DNA of 64,000 bases from positions 124,001-188,000 of the forward strand of contig NZ_LOAS01000008.1 in assembly GCF_001558155.1 (NCBI RefSeq), given 5' to 3'. This stretch comes from Aliiruegeria sabulilitoris. GTDB taxonomy: Bacteria; Pseudomonadota; Alphaproteobacteria; Rhodobacterales; Rhodobacteraceae. Below the pieces are notes generated by a model. That model did no database searches. It saw only the letters and a program-made list of their open reading frames with translations, and was not told where the DNA came from. Shown piece by piece: positions 9,631 to 18,034 of this stretch (position 1 is the stretch's first letter; each line of letters begins with the position of its first letter). The translations under genes were made by a program, and so were the position numbers.

Positions 9631-10487
9631 TGCGCTCTGAAGCCAAGCTCGGGCTGATCCTTCTGCTGACGCCGCTTCTGTTGTGGTTGTCGCTGCTGAT
9701 CTTCATCCCGCATGTGGACATGTTCCTCGTTTCGCTGCGGGAACGGATCGGGGTTGGAGAATACAAAATCAGCCTGGCCAACTACCTGACATTCATCAAT
9801 GAGCCCCTCTACCTGCACACGTTTCTGCGCACTGCCGTGATGTCGATCCTGGCCACCATGATCACCTTGCTGATCGCGTTTCCCGTCTCCTACTACATAG
9901 CAAAGATCGCGCGCGGGCGGGTGCAGTCAGCCCTGTTCCTGCTCTGCCTCGTGCCGTTCTGGGTCTCGGAGCTTGTCCGGACCTTTGGATGGATGATCCT
10001 GCTGCGCGAGACCGGCCTCATTTCCAACCTGCTGCAGTTTCTGGGTCTGGTCGATGGGCCGGTGGAGATGCTCTACAACGACGCCGCCATCATGGTCGGG
10101 CTGGTCTATACCTCGATGCTGTTCATGGTGGTTCCGCTGGTCACCACGCTGGAAAGCCTTCCCGACGAGGTGATCGAGGCGGGTTACGACCTTGGCGGAA
10201 ACGGCCTGTCGGTCCTGCGCGAGATCGTCATCCCGCACGCGGCCCCGGGCATTGTCTCGGGCTGCATCGTGGTCTTCATGTTGAGCCTCGGGAATTACCT
10301 CACGCCGACTATGCTCGGCGGCAAGGACAGCCTGTGGTTCACCGAGCTGATCTATTCCCAGTTCATCGTCCGCTTCAACTGGGAGCTTGGCGCGGCCTTC
10401 GGCTTCCTGCTGCTGGGCCTGTCTTCCCTGATCGTGTGGGGCATGCTCAAGCTTACGGGCCAGTCGCTCGAAAAGACGATGGGATGA
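9630..10487 (+). CDS. ABC transporter permease (PotB-like)
   Basis: 285 residues starting at the ATG that overlaps the ATPase stop. It has about six membrane helices: an N-terminal helix LILLLTPLLLWLSLLIF, and an EAA-type loop around LPDEVIEAGYDLGGNGLSVLREIVIPHAAPG that docks on the ATPase. It is the first of two permease subunits. A longer frame exists upstream but overlaps the ATPase gene and is not real. Confidence 0.9.
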   Translation: MRSEAKLGLILLLTPLLLWLSLLIFIPHVDMFLVSLRERIGVGEYKISLANYLTFINEPLYLHTFLRTAVMSILATMITLLIAFPVSYYIAKIARGRVQSALFLLCLVPFWVSELVRTFGWMILLRETGLISNLLQFLGLVDGPVEMLYNDAAIMVGLVYTSMLFMVVPLVTTLESLPDEVIEAGYDLGGNGLSVLREIVIPHAAPGIVSGCIVVFMLSLGNYLTPTMLGGKDSLWFTELIYSQFIVRFNWELGAAFGFLLLGLSSLIVWGMLKLTGQSLEKTMG

Positions 10488-10497
10488 GGAAGCAGCC

Positions 10498-11349
10498 ATG
10501 ATTCCGTCCATTCCCCAACCCCGCTTCGTCTCACTGGCCTATACCGGCTACGTGATCGCGTTCTTCATCTTCCTTGCGCTGCCACTCGTCGTGGTCGCGG
10601 TCTTCGCATTCAACGACAGCCAGTTCCCGTCGCTTCCGTGGGAAGGGTTCACCTGGAACTGGTTCTTCGGATCCGAGCGCCCGATGATTGGTGTGTTCCA
10701 TGAACGCTCGATCCTGCGGGCTATCGGCACCTCTGCATTCGTGGCCGTCCTGGTGTCGATCCTGTCCGTCGCGGTCGGGCTCTCCAACGCCTTTCTCTTC
10801 AACCGCTATCGGTTCCGCGGACAGGGGATCCTCTACATCTTCATGCTGCTGCCGCTGGTGGTTCCGGGCATCGTGCTGGGCATCTCGATCCTCGTCTTCT
10901 CAAGCCGCATTGCAAATGGTTTGTGGGACGTCGCCCAGTGGGATCTCGAGGCGCTTCGACCCGGCCTGACATTGGTCGTCCTAGGCCAGTTTTCCTTCAT
11001 CGCCACGATCAGCACGTTGGTTCTCGGCGCGCGTCTGCAGAAATTCGACCGCTCGCTCGAAGAGGCCGCGATGAATCTCGGAGCCAACCGGCTGACGGCA
11101 GTCCGCACGATCACCCTGCCCTATCTCGGGCCGGCCATGGTCGGCGCGTTTGTCGTTGCCTTCCTCATGAGCTTCGAGAACTTCAACACGACGCTCATGC
11201 TCGTCGGGTCCGACGCGCCCCTTACCATCGCAATGTTCGACCGCCTGAAAGAGGGTTCGACGCCCCTGCTCAATGCGGTGTCGCTGCTACTGATGATAGG
11301 ATCATCCTGCCTGGCACTGGTGATGATTGCGTTTCAGAAACGCGGTTGA
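10498..11349 (+). CDS. ABC transporter permease (PotC-like)
   Basis: 283 residues with about six membrane helices and the EAA-type loop SLEEAAMNLGANRLTAVRTITLPYLGP. It is the second permease of the importer, 10 bp after the first. The start is at ATG 10498; FVSLAYTGYVIAFFIFLALPLVVVAVFAFND forms the first helix. It ends about 70 bp before the convergent RpiR-type regulator. Confidence 0.9.
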   Translation: MIPSIPQPRFVSLAYTGYVIAFFIFLALPLVVVAVFAFNDSQFPSLPWEGFTWNWFFGSERPMIGVFHERSILRAIGTSAFVAVLVSILSVAVGLSNAFLFNRYRFRGQGILYIFMLLPLVVPGIVLGISILVFSSRIANGLWDVAQWDLEALRPGLTLVVLGQFSFIATISTLVLGARLQKFDRSLEEAAMNLGANRLTAVRTITLPYLGPAMVGAFVVAFLMSFENFNTTLMLVGSDAPLTIAMFDRLKEGSTPLLNAVSLLLMIGSSCLALVMIAFQKRG

Positions 11350-11420
11350 GCAAGCGAACAGCACGATTGGCCTGACGAGACGCATGGAACCGTGCCCTGC
11401 GGTGGAAGGTCGTGCTGGTT

Positions 11421-12389
11421 TCACTCGAAACTGCGGAAGAGGCGCGTCTCGGAAAACATCGCGTCCAGATCCTCGATCCGCTTGCGGCTCTGCTCCCATT
11501 GGGAACGCTGGACCTCCGCGATCAGCGCTTCCAGCACCACCATGATCGCGACGGTGGAATCCCAGCTTGACGGGACTTCCACCAACGCATGGAACACGAA
11601 ATCCGCCACCTTCGTGACAGGCGAGCCCCATTGGTCCGTGAACAGAACGATCTTGCATCCCCGTTCATGCGCCAATGTCGCCAACCGCAGAATGCTGCTC
11701 TCGTAGCGCCGGATGTCGAACAGGATGAGGATCGCGTTCTCGTCCATGTCCAGAAGATATTGTGGCCAGACATTCTCGAAGCTTCCAAGCTGCGTGACGT
11801 TTGGTCGAATGATCTGAAGGTGATTGAACAGGTAGTCCGCATTCGAACGGGTAATCCGGCCGCCAGCCACGTAGACCCGTCGCTCTGGCGCCGCAAGCAG
11901 ATCGACCACGGCGTCGAACTGCGTCCGGTCGAGGCGTTCCAATGTGTAGTGGATATTCTCGGCAACAGAGTCGGCGAAACGGTTCAGTGGATGCCTGTCT
12001 GCATCCTGCGCCTGCCAGTCTTCGTGCTTGGAAATGGGCTTCTTGATCTGAGCGGCGACTTCATCCCTCAGGGCCTCCTGTAGGTGTGGAAACCCGTCGA
12101 AACCCAGTTTGCGTGCCATCCTGATGACCGTCGGGGTCGATACACCGGCGGCCAGGGCGAACTTGGTGACCGATTGCAGTCCCGCCATTGGATAATCCTG
12201 AAGAAGGACGTGCGCCAATTGCTGCTCGGAACGCGTCAGGTCTCCCAGACTGTCCTGTATGATTTGCTTGACGGTCTTTTTCGCAGCGGTTGGGGGCAAG
12301 GTTGCCACCTTTCTAACGTTCGTTTCAGAATAAAATTTGACTGTAGCGATGTCTACAGGATTTTTCTTGACAGAAGCTCCGTCGCGCAC
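11421..12389 (-). CDS. MurR/RpiR family transcriptional regulator (HTH-SIS)
   Basis: Up to 322 residues. An N-terminal RpiR helix-turn-helix (LTRSEQQLAHVLL to GVSTPTVIRMARKLGF) is followed by a SIS sugar/phospho-ligand domain (about 150-290, with YVAGGRITRSNADYL and ILFDIRRYESSILRLA). The coordinate given is the longest frame and uses a GTG at 12389 only a few bases from the divergent gene. A start at GTG 12308 or TTG 12299 (after AAAGGTGG) is as likely and would leave room for promoters and the CTGTAG dyad. It probably controls the divergent amidohydrolase/TRAP operon. Confidence 0.85.
   Translation of the reverse strand: MRDGASVKKNPVDIATVKFYSETNVRKVATLPPTAAKKTVKQIIQDSLGDLTRSEQQLAHVLLQDYPMAGLQSVTKFALAAGVSTPTVIRMARKLGFDGFPHLQEALRDEVAAQIKKPISKHEDWQAQDADRHPLNRFADSVAENIHYTLERLDRTQFDAVVDLLAAPERRVYVAGGRITRSNADYLFNHLQIIRPNVTQLGSFENVWPQYLLDMDENAILILFDIRRYESSILRLATLAHERGCKIVLFTDQWGSPVTKVADFVFHALVEVPSSWDSTVAIMVVLEALIAEVQRSQWEQSRKRIEDLDAMFSETRLFRSFE
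12341..12358. promoter_or_regulatory. Dyad CTGTAG-N6-CTACAG, candidate RpiR operator
   Basis: A perfect six-base inverted repeat with a six-base spacer lies in the short region between the RpiR-type regulator and the amidohydrolase gene, overlapping a TTGACT box (12337-12342) readable as a -35 element. Regulator binding here is inference. Confidence 0.45.
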
Positions 12390-12394
12390 GCCAA

Positions 12395-13219
12395 ATGAGC
12401 GTCATGACTGACCACCAGCCTGTTTCAATTCTGACGGATGCCGAAGGTCCGGCCGCGCATGTTCTGAACGCGGACGGGCGCGGACGGGTCGTTCTTGTCT
12501 GTGAACACGCATCGCGGTTCATTCCCGCCGCACTGGACTCTCTCGGGCTTGATGCGGACGCGCTGCTGTCTCACGCCGCCTGGGATATCGGTGCGCGGGA
12601 CGTCGCGCGCAACATGATGGCCGCGCTGGATGCGCCCCTCGTCGAAGCCCGGGTCTCCAGGCTGGTCTATGATTGCAACCGCCCCCCTACTGCGAGGGAC
12701 GCGATTGCTGAAAAGAGCGAAATCTTCGAAATACCCGGCAACAGTGCATTGGCCGAAGACGCCCGCGAAGCCCGTGTCAGGGACGTATATGAGCCGTTTC
12801 GCAAGGCTCTGGCCGATACGATAGCCTCAAGGACAGGGCCGGTGATGCTGGTCACGATCCACAGTTTCACACCGGTCTACATGGGCCAGGCGCGGCAAGT
12901 TGAGCTGGGACTTCTGCATGACGCAGATGATCGTGTCGCTCGGGCGATGATGCGCATTGCCGAGGATCACACCTCACTGCGGGCGGAGCTGAACCAACCC
13001 TATTCGGCGGCAGATGGCGTGACCCACAGCTTGCGCGAGCATGCCGTACCGGCCGGCATTCCCAACGTGATGATCGAGATCCGTAGCGATTTCATCGACA
13101 CACCTGCGGGCGCGGAGCGGGTGGCCGGCGAATTGGTGGCGATGCTCTCCGCCGTGCTCCGGGAAAATCCGGTTCTTGCCGGCAATGACGACACGCACTT
13201 CCAGGACGGGGCGGGGTAA
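12395..13219 (+). CDS. N-formylglutamate amidohydrolase family protein
   Basis: 274 residues from ATG 12395 (an alternative ATG lies at 12404). CEHAS near residue 36, VSRLVYDCNRP and TIHSFTPV mark the zinc-dependent N-formylglutamate deformylase (HutG-like) family. Here no histidine-degradation genes are nearby. It instead leads an operon with a TRAP transporter, a glutamine-synthetase-like ligase and alcohol/aldehyde dehydrogenases. It may therefore hydrolyse a gamma-glutamyl or N-acyl amide at the end of that route; this is inference. The next gene starts 10 bp downstream. Confidence 0.82.
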   Translation: MSVMTDHQPVSILTDAEGPAAHVLNADGRGRVVLVCEHASRFIPAALDSLGLDADALLSHAAWDIGARDVARNMMAALDAPLVEARVSRLVYDCNRPPTARDAIAEKSEIFEIPGNSALAEDAREARVRDVYEPFRKALADTIASRTGPVMLVTIHSFTPVYMGQARQVELGLLHDADDRVARAMMRIAEDHTSLRAELNQPYSAADGVTHSLREHAVPAGIPNVMIEIRSDFIDTPAGAERVAGELVAMLSAVLRENPVLAGNDDTHFQDGAG

Positions 13220-13229
13220 CAGACCGGAT

Positions 13230-13754
13230 ATGGAACTCGCAAGGCGTTACATCCGCATCGTGGACGGTATGAACCGGATCATCGGCAAGTTCGTAATGTA
13301 CGGCATCTTCGTGATGATGGGCATTCTGCTCTGGTCCTCGATCTCCAAGACCTTCTTCCTTCCGTCGCTCTGGACGTTGGAAATGGCCCAGTTTGCCATG
13401 GTAGCCTATTACATGCTCGGCGGGCCCTATTCGATCCAGATGGGGTCGAATGTGCGGATGGACCTGTTTTACGGCGAATGGTCGAACCGCCGGAAAAGCC
13501 AGGTCGATGCTATCACCGTCCTCTTCCTGATCACCTATCTGGGCTTCCTGCTCTGGGGCGGGATCGACAGCACGCTCTACTCGTTCAAATACGGTGGTGA
13601 GCGGAGCCCGACAGCGTGGCGGCCTTATCTCTGGCCGATCAAGGTGATCATGATCACGGGAATTTTCCTGATGCTGCTTCAGGCAATCTCGGAGTTTCTG
13701 AAAGACATCCTGCGCCTCAGGGGCGAGAAATATCCCCGCGAGGAGCTGAACTGA
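13230..13754 (+). CDS. TRAP transporter small permease (DctQ-type)
   Basis: 174 residues from ATG 13230. Four predicted membrane helices (for example GKFVMYGIFVMMGILLW and KVIMITGIFLMLLQAI) and the conserved GSNVRMDLFYGEWS stretch place it in the DctQ/YiaM small subunit family. It joins the large permease; the stop overlaps its start (TGATG at 13752-13756). Confidence 0.9.
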   Translation: MELARRYIRIVDGMNRIIGKFVMYGIFVMMGILLWSSISKTFFLPSLWTLEMAQFAMVAYYMLGGPYSIQMGSNVRMDLFYGEWSNRRKSQVDAITVLFLITYLGFLLWGGIDSTLYSFKYGGERSPTAWRPYLWPIKVIMITGIFLMLLQAISEFLKDILRLRGEKYPREELN

Positions 13755-15079
13755 TGGCCTATGAAACAATCGCCATCCTGATGTTCTCCTCGATGATGCT
13801 GATGCTGCTGACCGGTCAGCGGGTGTTCGGGGCAATCGGCTTCGTGGCCGTCGTCTCGGCGTTCTTTCTCTGGGGCGACCGTGGCGGGTACGATCTCGGC
13901 TTTTCGGCGGCGATGAAGCTGATGAAGTGGTATCCCCTGCTGACCCTGCCGATGTTCATTTTCATGGGCTACATCCTCAGCAACAGCAAGATCGCGGACG
14001 ACCTCTACAAGATGTTCCATGTCTGGATGGGGGGCTTGCGCGGTGGGCTGGCCATCGGAACCATCGGCCTGATGGTGCTGATCTCGGCAATGAACGGGCT
14101 TTCGGTCGCCGGCATGGCCATCGGCGCGACCATCGCCCTGCCGGAACTGCTCAAACGCGGTTATGACAAACAGATGGTGACCGGCGTGATCCAGGCCGGC
14201 TCCTCGCTCGGGATCCTCGTGCCGCCCTCGGTCGTGCTGGTGCTCTATGCTATGATCGCGCGCCAGCCCGTCGGACAGCTCTGGCTCGCGGGTGTATTTC
14301 CCGGGTTGATGATGGCCGGCATGTTCGTGCTCTACATTGCCGTGCGCTGCTGGATTCAGCCTTCTCTTGGACCGGTCCTACCGAAAGAGGAACGGGACAT
14401 TCCCATGTCGGAGAAGCTCGCGCTCCTGCGCGCAGGCCTTCTGCCGATCGGGATCTTCGCGGCAATGATGGTCCCCTTCGTCAATGGCTGGACCTCGCTG
14501 GTGGAAAGCTCCGCCATCGGTGCCATCGCCGCCTTCCTTGCCGCCGTCCTGAAGGGCCGGATGACGCGCGAGGTGTTCTACCATTCCGTGCGCTCGACGC
14601 TCGGTATCTCCTGCATGTTCATGTGGATCATCCTCGCAGCCCTCGCCTTCGGCGCGGTGTTCGACGGGCTTGGGGCGGTCAAGGCCATCGAGAGCGTCTT
14701 CACCGAGCAGCTCGGCCTCTCCCCGTGGATGATCCTGATCCTGATGCAGCTCAGCTTCATCCTGATGGGCACGTTCCTCGACGACACGGCCATGCTGGTC
14801 ATCGTTGCGCCGCTCTACGTGCCGCTGGTCAAGGCGCTCGGCTTCGACCTGATCTGGTACGGGGTGCTCTACACGATCACCACCCAGATCGCCTACATGA
14901 CCCCGCCTTTCGGCTACAATCTCTTCCTGATGCGGGCGATGGCCCCGCCGGAGATCGGGCTCAAGGATATCTATGTCTCCATTATCCCCTTCGTATTCGT
15001 GATGGTTCTGGCGTTGAGCCTCGTGATGATCTTTCCCCAGATCGCACTCTGGCTGCCGGAAATCGTCTATAACAAGTGA
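13754..15079 (+). CDS. TRAP transporter large permease (DctM-type)
   Basis: 441 residues from the overlapping ATG at 13754, with roughly a dozen membrane helices. The stretches NGLSVAGMAIGATIALPELLKRGYD, GSSLGILVPPSVVLVLYAMI and FLDDTAMLVIVAPLYVPLV are characteristic of DctM. It forms the ion-driven translocation subunit for a substrate delivered by the binding protein just downstream. Confidence 0.92.
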   Translation: MAYETIAILMFSSMMLMLLTGQRVFGAIGFVAVVSAFFLWGDRGGYDLGFSAAMKLMKWYPLLTLPMFIFMGYILSNSKIADDLYKMFHVWMGGLRGGLAIGTIGLMVLISAMNGLSVAGMAIGATIALPELLKRGYDKQMVTGVIQAGSSLGILVPPSVVLVLYAMIARQPVGQLWLAGVFPGLMMAGMFVLYIAVRCWIQPSLGPVLPKEERDIPMSEKLALLRAGLLPIGIFAAMMVPFVNGWTSLVESSAIGAIAAFLAAVLKGRMTREVFYHSVRSTLGISCMFMWIILAALAFGAVFDGLGAVKAIESVFTEQLGLSPWMILILMQLSFILMGTFLDDTAMLVIVAPLYVPLVKALGFDLIWYGVLYTITTQIAYMTPPFGYNLFLMRAMAPPEIGLKDIYVSIIPFVFVMVLALSLVMIFPQIALWLPEIVYNK

Positions 15080-15132
15080 TCACCAGACCCTGCGAACAGG
15101 GCTTCAACCAAGGAAACCACAGGAGGTTTGAC

Positions 15133-16167
15133 ATGACGACACGACGCACATTTCTGAAGGGCTCTGCCGCCCTTGCGCCCGCTGCGGCTCTGGGGACGCC
15201 GGCCATCGCGCAATCCACCATCAAGTGGCGGATGCAGACCTATGCCGGGGCGGCCTTGGCCGAGCACGTCATCGATCCGGCAATCAAGATGTTCAACACG
15301 ATTGCCGGCGACAAGATGCAGATCGAGCTCTTCTATGCCGACCAGCTTGTGCCCACGGGCGAGCTGTTCCAGGCGCTCCAGCGCGGCACGATCGACGCGG
15401 TGCAATCGGATGACGACTCCATGGCCTCGCCCACCGAAGTCACCGTCTTTGGCGGCTACTTCCCCTTCGGCTCGCGCTATTCGCTCGACGTGCCGGTGCT
15501 CTTCAACCAATACGGACTGAACGAAATCTGGGATGCGGAGTATTCCAAGGTCGGCGTCAAGCACGTCTCCGCCGGCGCCTGGGATCCCTGCCACTTCGCC
15601 ACCAAGGACCCGATCCGCTCGCTGGAGGATCTCAAGGGCAAGCGCGTCTTCACCTTCCCCACAGCGGGTCGTTTCCTGGCGCAGTTCGGCGTCGTGCCGG
15701 TCGCCCTGCCCTGGGAAGACATCGAGGTTGCCGTGCAGACCGGCGAACTCGACGGCATCGCCTGGTCGGGCATCACCGAGGATTACACTGTTGGCTGGGC
15801 CGATGTGACCAACTACTTCCTCACAAACAACATCTCCGGCGCCTGGGCTGGTTCCTTCTTTGCCAACATGGAGCGCTGGAACGAGCTGCCCGAGGACCTG
15901 CAGACCCTGTTCCGCGTCTGCTGCGACCAGTCGCATTACTACCGCCAATGGTGGTACTGGGGTGGCGAGGCCAACCTGCGCGTCAACGGCACCAAGATGG
16001 AGCTTACCTCCATTCCCGACGAGGAATGGGCCACCGTCGAGGCGGCCGCGGTCAAGTTCTGGGACGAGGTCGCCGCGGAATCGGAGACCAAGGCAAAGGT
16101 CGTGGAGATTTTCAAGAAGTACAACGCCGACATGCAGAAGGCCGGCCGCCCGTATCGCTACGGCTGA
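15133..16167 (+). CDS. TRAP transporter substrate-binding protein (DctP-type)
   Basis: 344 residues. The start at ATG 15133 follows a perfect AGGAGG (15121-15126). The N-terminus TTRRTFLKGSAALAPAAALG is a twin-arginine (Tat) signal, so the protein is exported folded. WRMQTYAG, the FYADQLVPTGELFQALQRGTID segment and TGELDGIAWSG match TRAP binding proteins of the TakP/keto-acid type. Two stem-loops separate it from the ligase gene. The ligand is not readable from sequence. Confidence 0.9.
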   Translation: MTTRRTFLKGSAALAPAAALGTPAIAQSTIKWRMQTYAGAALAEHVIDPAIKMFNTIAGDKMQIELFYADQLVPTGELFQALQRGTIDAVQSDDDSMASPTEVTVFGGYFPFGSRYSLDVPVLFNQYGLNEIWDAEYSKVGVKHVSAGAWDPCHFATKDPIRSLEDLKGKRVFTFPTAGRFLAQFGVVPVALPWEDIEVAVQTGELDGIAWSGITEDYTVGWADVTNYFLTNNISGAWAGSFFANMERWNELPEDLQTLFRVCCDQSHYYRQWWYWGGEANLRVNGTKMELTSIPDEEWATVEAAAVKFWDEVAAESETKAKVVEIFKKYNADMQKAGRPYRYG

Positions 16168-16187
16168 GCCAGCCCCAACCGGAAGGA

Positions 16188-16244
16188 CCGGCCCGCAAGG
16201 GCCGGCCTGACACCAAGACAATGACCGGCCCTGTTGGGCCGGTC
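16188..16244 (+). promoter_or_regulatory. Two tandem stem-loops after TRAP binding-protein gene
   Basis: Hairpin one has stem CCGGCCC/GGGCCGG (16188-16194, 16199-16205) with a GCAA tetraloop. Hairpin two has a 9-bp stem (16223-16231, 16236-16244) with loop TGTT. No T-tract follows, so mRNA stabilisation or partial attenuation before the ligase gene is likelier than full termination. Confidence 0.65.
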
Positions 16245-16266
16245 GCCGCCTGAAAAGAGGACGAAC

Positions 16267-17631
16267 ATGCCCGGCCCGCTCACCTTCGACGCTCTGAAAG
16301 CCGCCGTCAAAGACGGCACCATCGACACGGTTCTCGTCTGTCTTGTCGACATGCAGGGCCGCCTCATGGGCAAGCGTTTCCACGCCCGGAACTTCATCGA
16401 CCACGGCTGGGAAGAGACCCATTGCTGCAACTATCTTCTGGCAACGGATCTGGAGATGGGCACGCCGGAAGGCTACAAGGCAACCTCCTGGGCCGCTGGC
16501 TATGGCGATTACGTGATGAAACCGGATTTCGACACGCTGCGCCCGATGCCGTGGCTCGAGGGCACGGCGATGGTGCTCTGCGATATCCTCGACCATCATT
16601 CCCATGAGCCCGTCCCGCATTCCCCGCGCCAGGTGCTGAAGGCACAGATCGCGCGCCTCGAGGCGATGGGCCTCACCCCGATGATGGCGACCGAACTGGA
16701 GTTCTTCCTCTTCGAGCAAAGCTTCGACGAGATCCGCAAGGGCGGTTTCCGCGACCTGACGCCGATCTCGGGCTACAACGAGGATTACCATATCCTTCAG
16801 ACCACCAAGGAAGAGGCCGTGATGCGCCCGCTGCGCAACCACCTCTATGCCGCGGGCATCCCGGTGGAGAACACCAAGGGCGAAGCCGAGACGGGTCAGG
16901 AAGAGCTCAATATCCGCTACGCCGATGCGCTGGCCTGCGCCGACCATCACACCATAGCCAAGCACGCCACCAAGGAGATTGCATGGCAGCACGGCCACGC
17001 GGCGAGCTTCCTGCCCAAGTGGCACCACGACAAGGTCGGCTCCGCGAGCCACGTCCACATGTCGCTCTGGCAGGGCGCGACCCCGGCCTTTTTCAACGCC
17101 GATGCGCCACATGCCATGTCGGACCTCATGCGCCAGTTCTGCGCTGGCCTGATCGCCTACGCGCCGGACTACACCGTGTTCCTTGCGCCCTACGTGAACA
17201 GCTACAAGCGCTTCCTGAAAGGCACCTTCGCCCCCACCAAGGCGGTCTGGTCGGTGGACAACCGCACCGCGGGCTTCCGCCTGTGCGGAGAAGGTACCAA
17301 GGGCGTGCGCATGGAATGCCGGATCGGCGGCTCCGATATCAATCCCTATCTCGCCCAGGCCGCCTTCCTCGCCGCCGGGATCAAGGGGATCGAGCAGAAG
17401 CTGGAGCTGGCGCCCGCAACGAGTGGCGATATCTACGAGGACGAAGGCGCGCGCGAGATCCCCGCAACCCTTCGGGCGGCGACCGAAACGCTCCGTACCT
17501 CCAAGATGCTACGCGAGGCGATGGGCGACTTCGTAGTTGACCATTACGTCCGCTGCGCCGAAGTGGAGCAGGAGGAATTCGACCGCGTGGTGACCGACTG
17601 GGAGATCGCGCGCGGCTTCGAGAGGGCTTGA
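16267..17631 (+). CDS. Glutamine synthetase family ligase (gamma-glutamylamine synthetase-like)
   Basis: 454 residues from ATG 16267 (AAGAGG upstream). It contains VDMQGRLMGKR, TELEFFLF, VGSASHVHMSLW, KRFLKGTFAPTKAVW and GGSDINPYLAQAA, the catalytic landmarks of the glutamine synthetase superfamily. It lacks neighbours of nitrogen assimilation (no glnB or ntr genes) and lies with amine-type transporters and dehydrogenases. A PuuA/IpuC-like role, joining glutamate to an amine, is therefore more likely than housekeeping glutamine synthesis. The small NTF2-like gene starts five bases after its stop. Confidence 0.85.
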   Translation: MPGPLTFDALKAAVKDGTIDTVLVCLVDMQGRLMGKRFHARNFIDHGWEETHCCNYLLATDLEMGTPEGYKATSWAAGYGDYVMKPDFDTLRPMPWLEGTAMVLCDILDHHSHEPVPHSPRQVLKAQIARLEAMGLTPMMATELEFFLFEQSFDEIRKGGFRDLTPISGYNEDYHILQTTKEEAVMRPLRNHLYAAGIPVENTKGEAETGQEELNIRYADALACADHHTIAKHATKEIAWQHGHAASFLPKWHHDKVGSASHVHMSLWQGATPAFFNADAPHAMSDLMRQFCAGLIAYAPDYTVFLAPYVNSYKRFLKGTFAPTKAVWSVDNRTAGFRLCGEGTKGVRMECRIGGSDINPYLAQAAFLAAGIKGIEQKLELAPATSGDIYEDEGAREIPATLRAATETLRTSKMLREAMGDFVVDHYVRCAEVEQEEFDRVVTDWEIARGFERA

Positions 17632-17635
17632 GTCT

Positions 17636-18034
17636 ATGCCGTTCGAGACGGATTTGCGGAAGCTTCTGGACGATTACCTTGTTGCCTACGAAGCGCGGGA
17701 TGCCTCGGCATGCGCCGGGTTCTACACCGAAGATGGCGAAATCCATTCGCCTTTCGGCACGCCAGTACGCGGCCGCGCTGCGATATGCGAGGCCCACGAG
17801 GCCTGGTTCGCCGTGCCGGAGGAAAACAAGCGCTTGGAAGTGCTCTCAAGCGACGCCAGCGGCGATCTTGGATACGCGCTTCTGCGCTACTCGGCGGACA
17901 CGGCAGACGGCCTGGAGGCAGGGACTTCGCTGAACGTTCTGGAGATTGACGAAACCGGTCGTTGTCGGTTTCGAATAACCAGCCTCAACACAGACTACGA
18001 GACAATCGAATCCGTTAGGGAACCCCATGACTGA
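17636..18034 (+). CDS. NTF2-like/SnoaL-fold small protein
   Basis: 132 residues. The opening LRKLLDDYLVAYEARDASACAGFYTEDGEIHSPFGTPVRGRAAI is the usual start of an NTF2-like (nuclear transport factor 2/ketosteroid isomerase fold) protein. Members of this family bind or isomerise small hydrophobic molecules; no specific function can be read. It is embedded between the ligase and the aldehyde dehydrogenase genes, and overlaps the latter by eight bases, so it is part of the operon. Confidence 0.8.
   Translation: MPFETDLRKLLDDYLVAYEARDASACAGFYTEDGEIHSPFGTPVRGRAAICEAHEAWFAVPEENKRLEVLSSDASGDLGYALLRYSADTADGLEAGTSLNVLEIDETGRCRFRITSLNTDYETIESVREPHD

Noticed and set aside
15067-17112. 681-codon minus-strand frame across the TRAP binding protein and ligase genes
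   Set aside because: Shadow frame favoured by high GC; the plus strand carries two clear genes with ribosome sites and catalytic motifs.
16267-17631. Housekeeping glutamine synthetase (glnA)
   Set aside because: No glnB or nitrogen-control genes nearby; the operon contains a TRAP importer and alcohol/aldehyde dehydrogenases, which fits a catabolic gamma-glutamyl ligase better.
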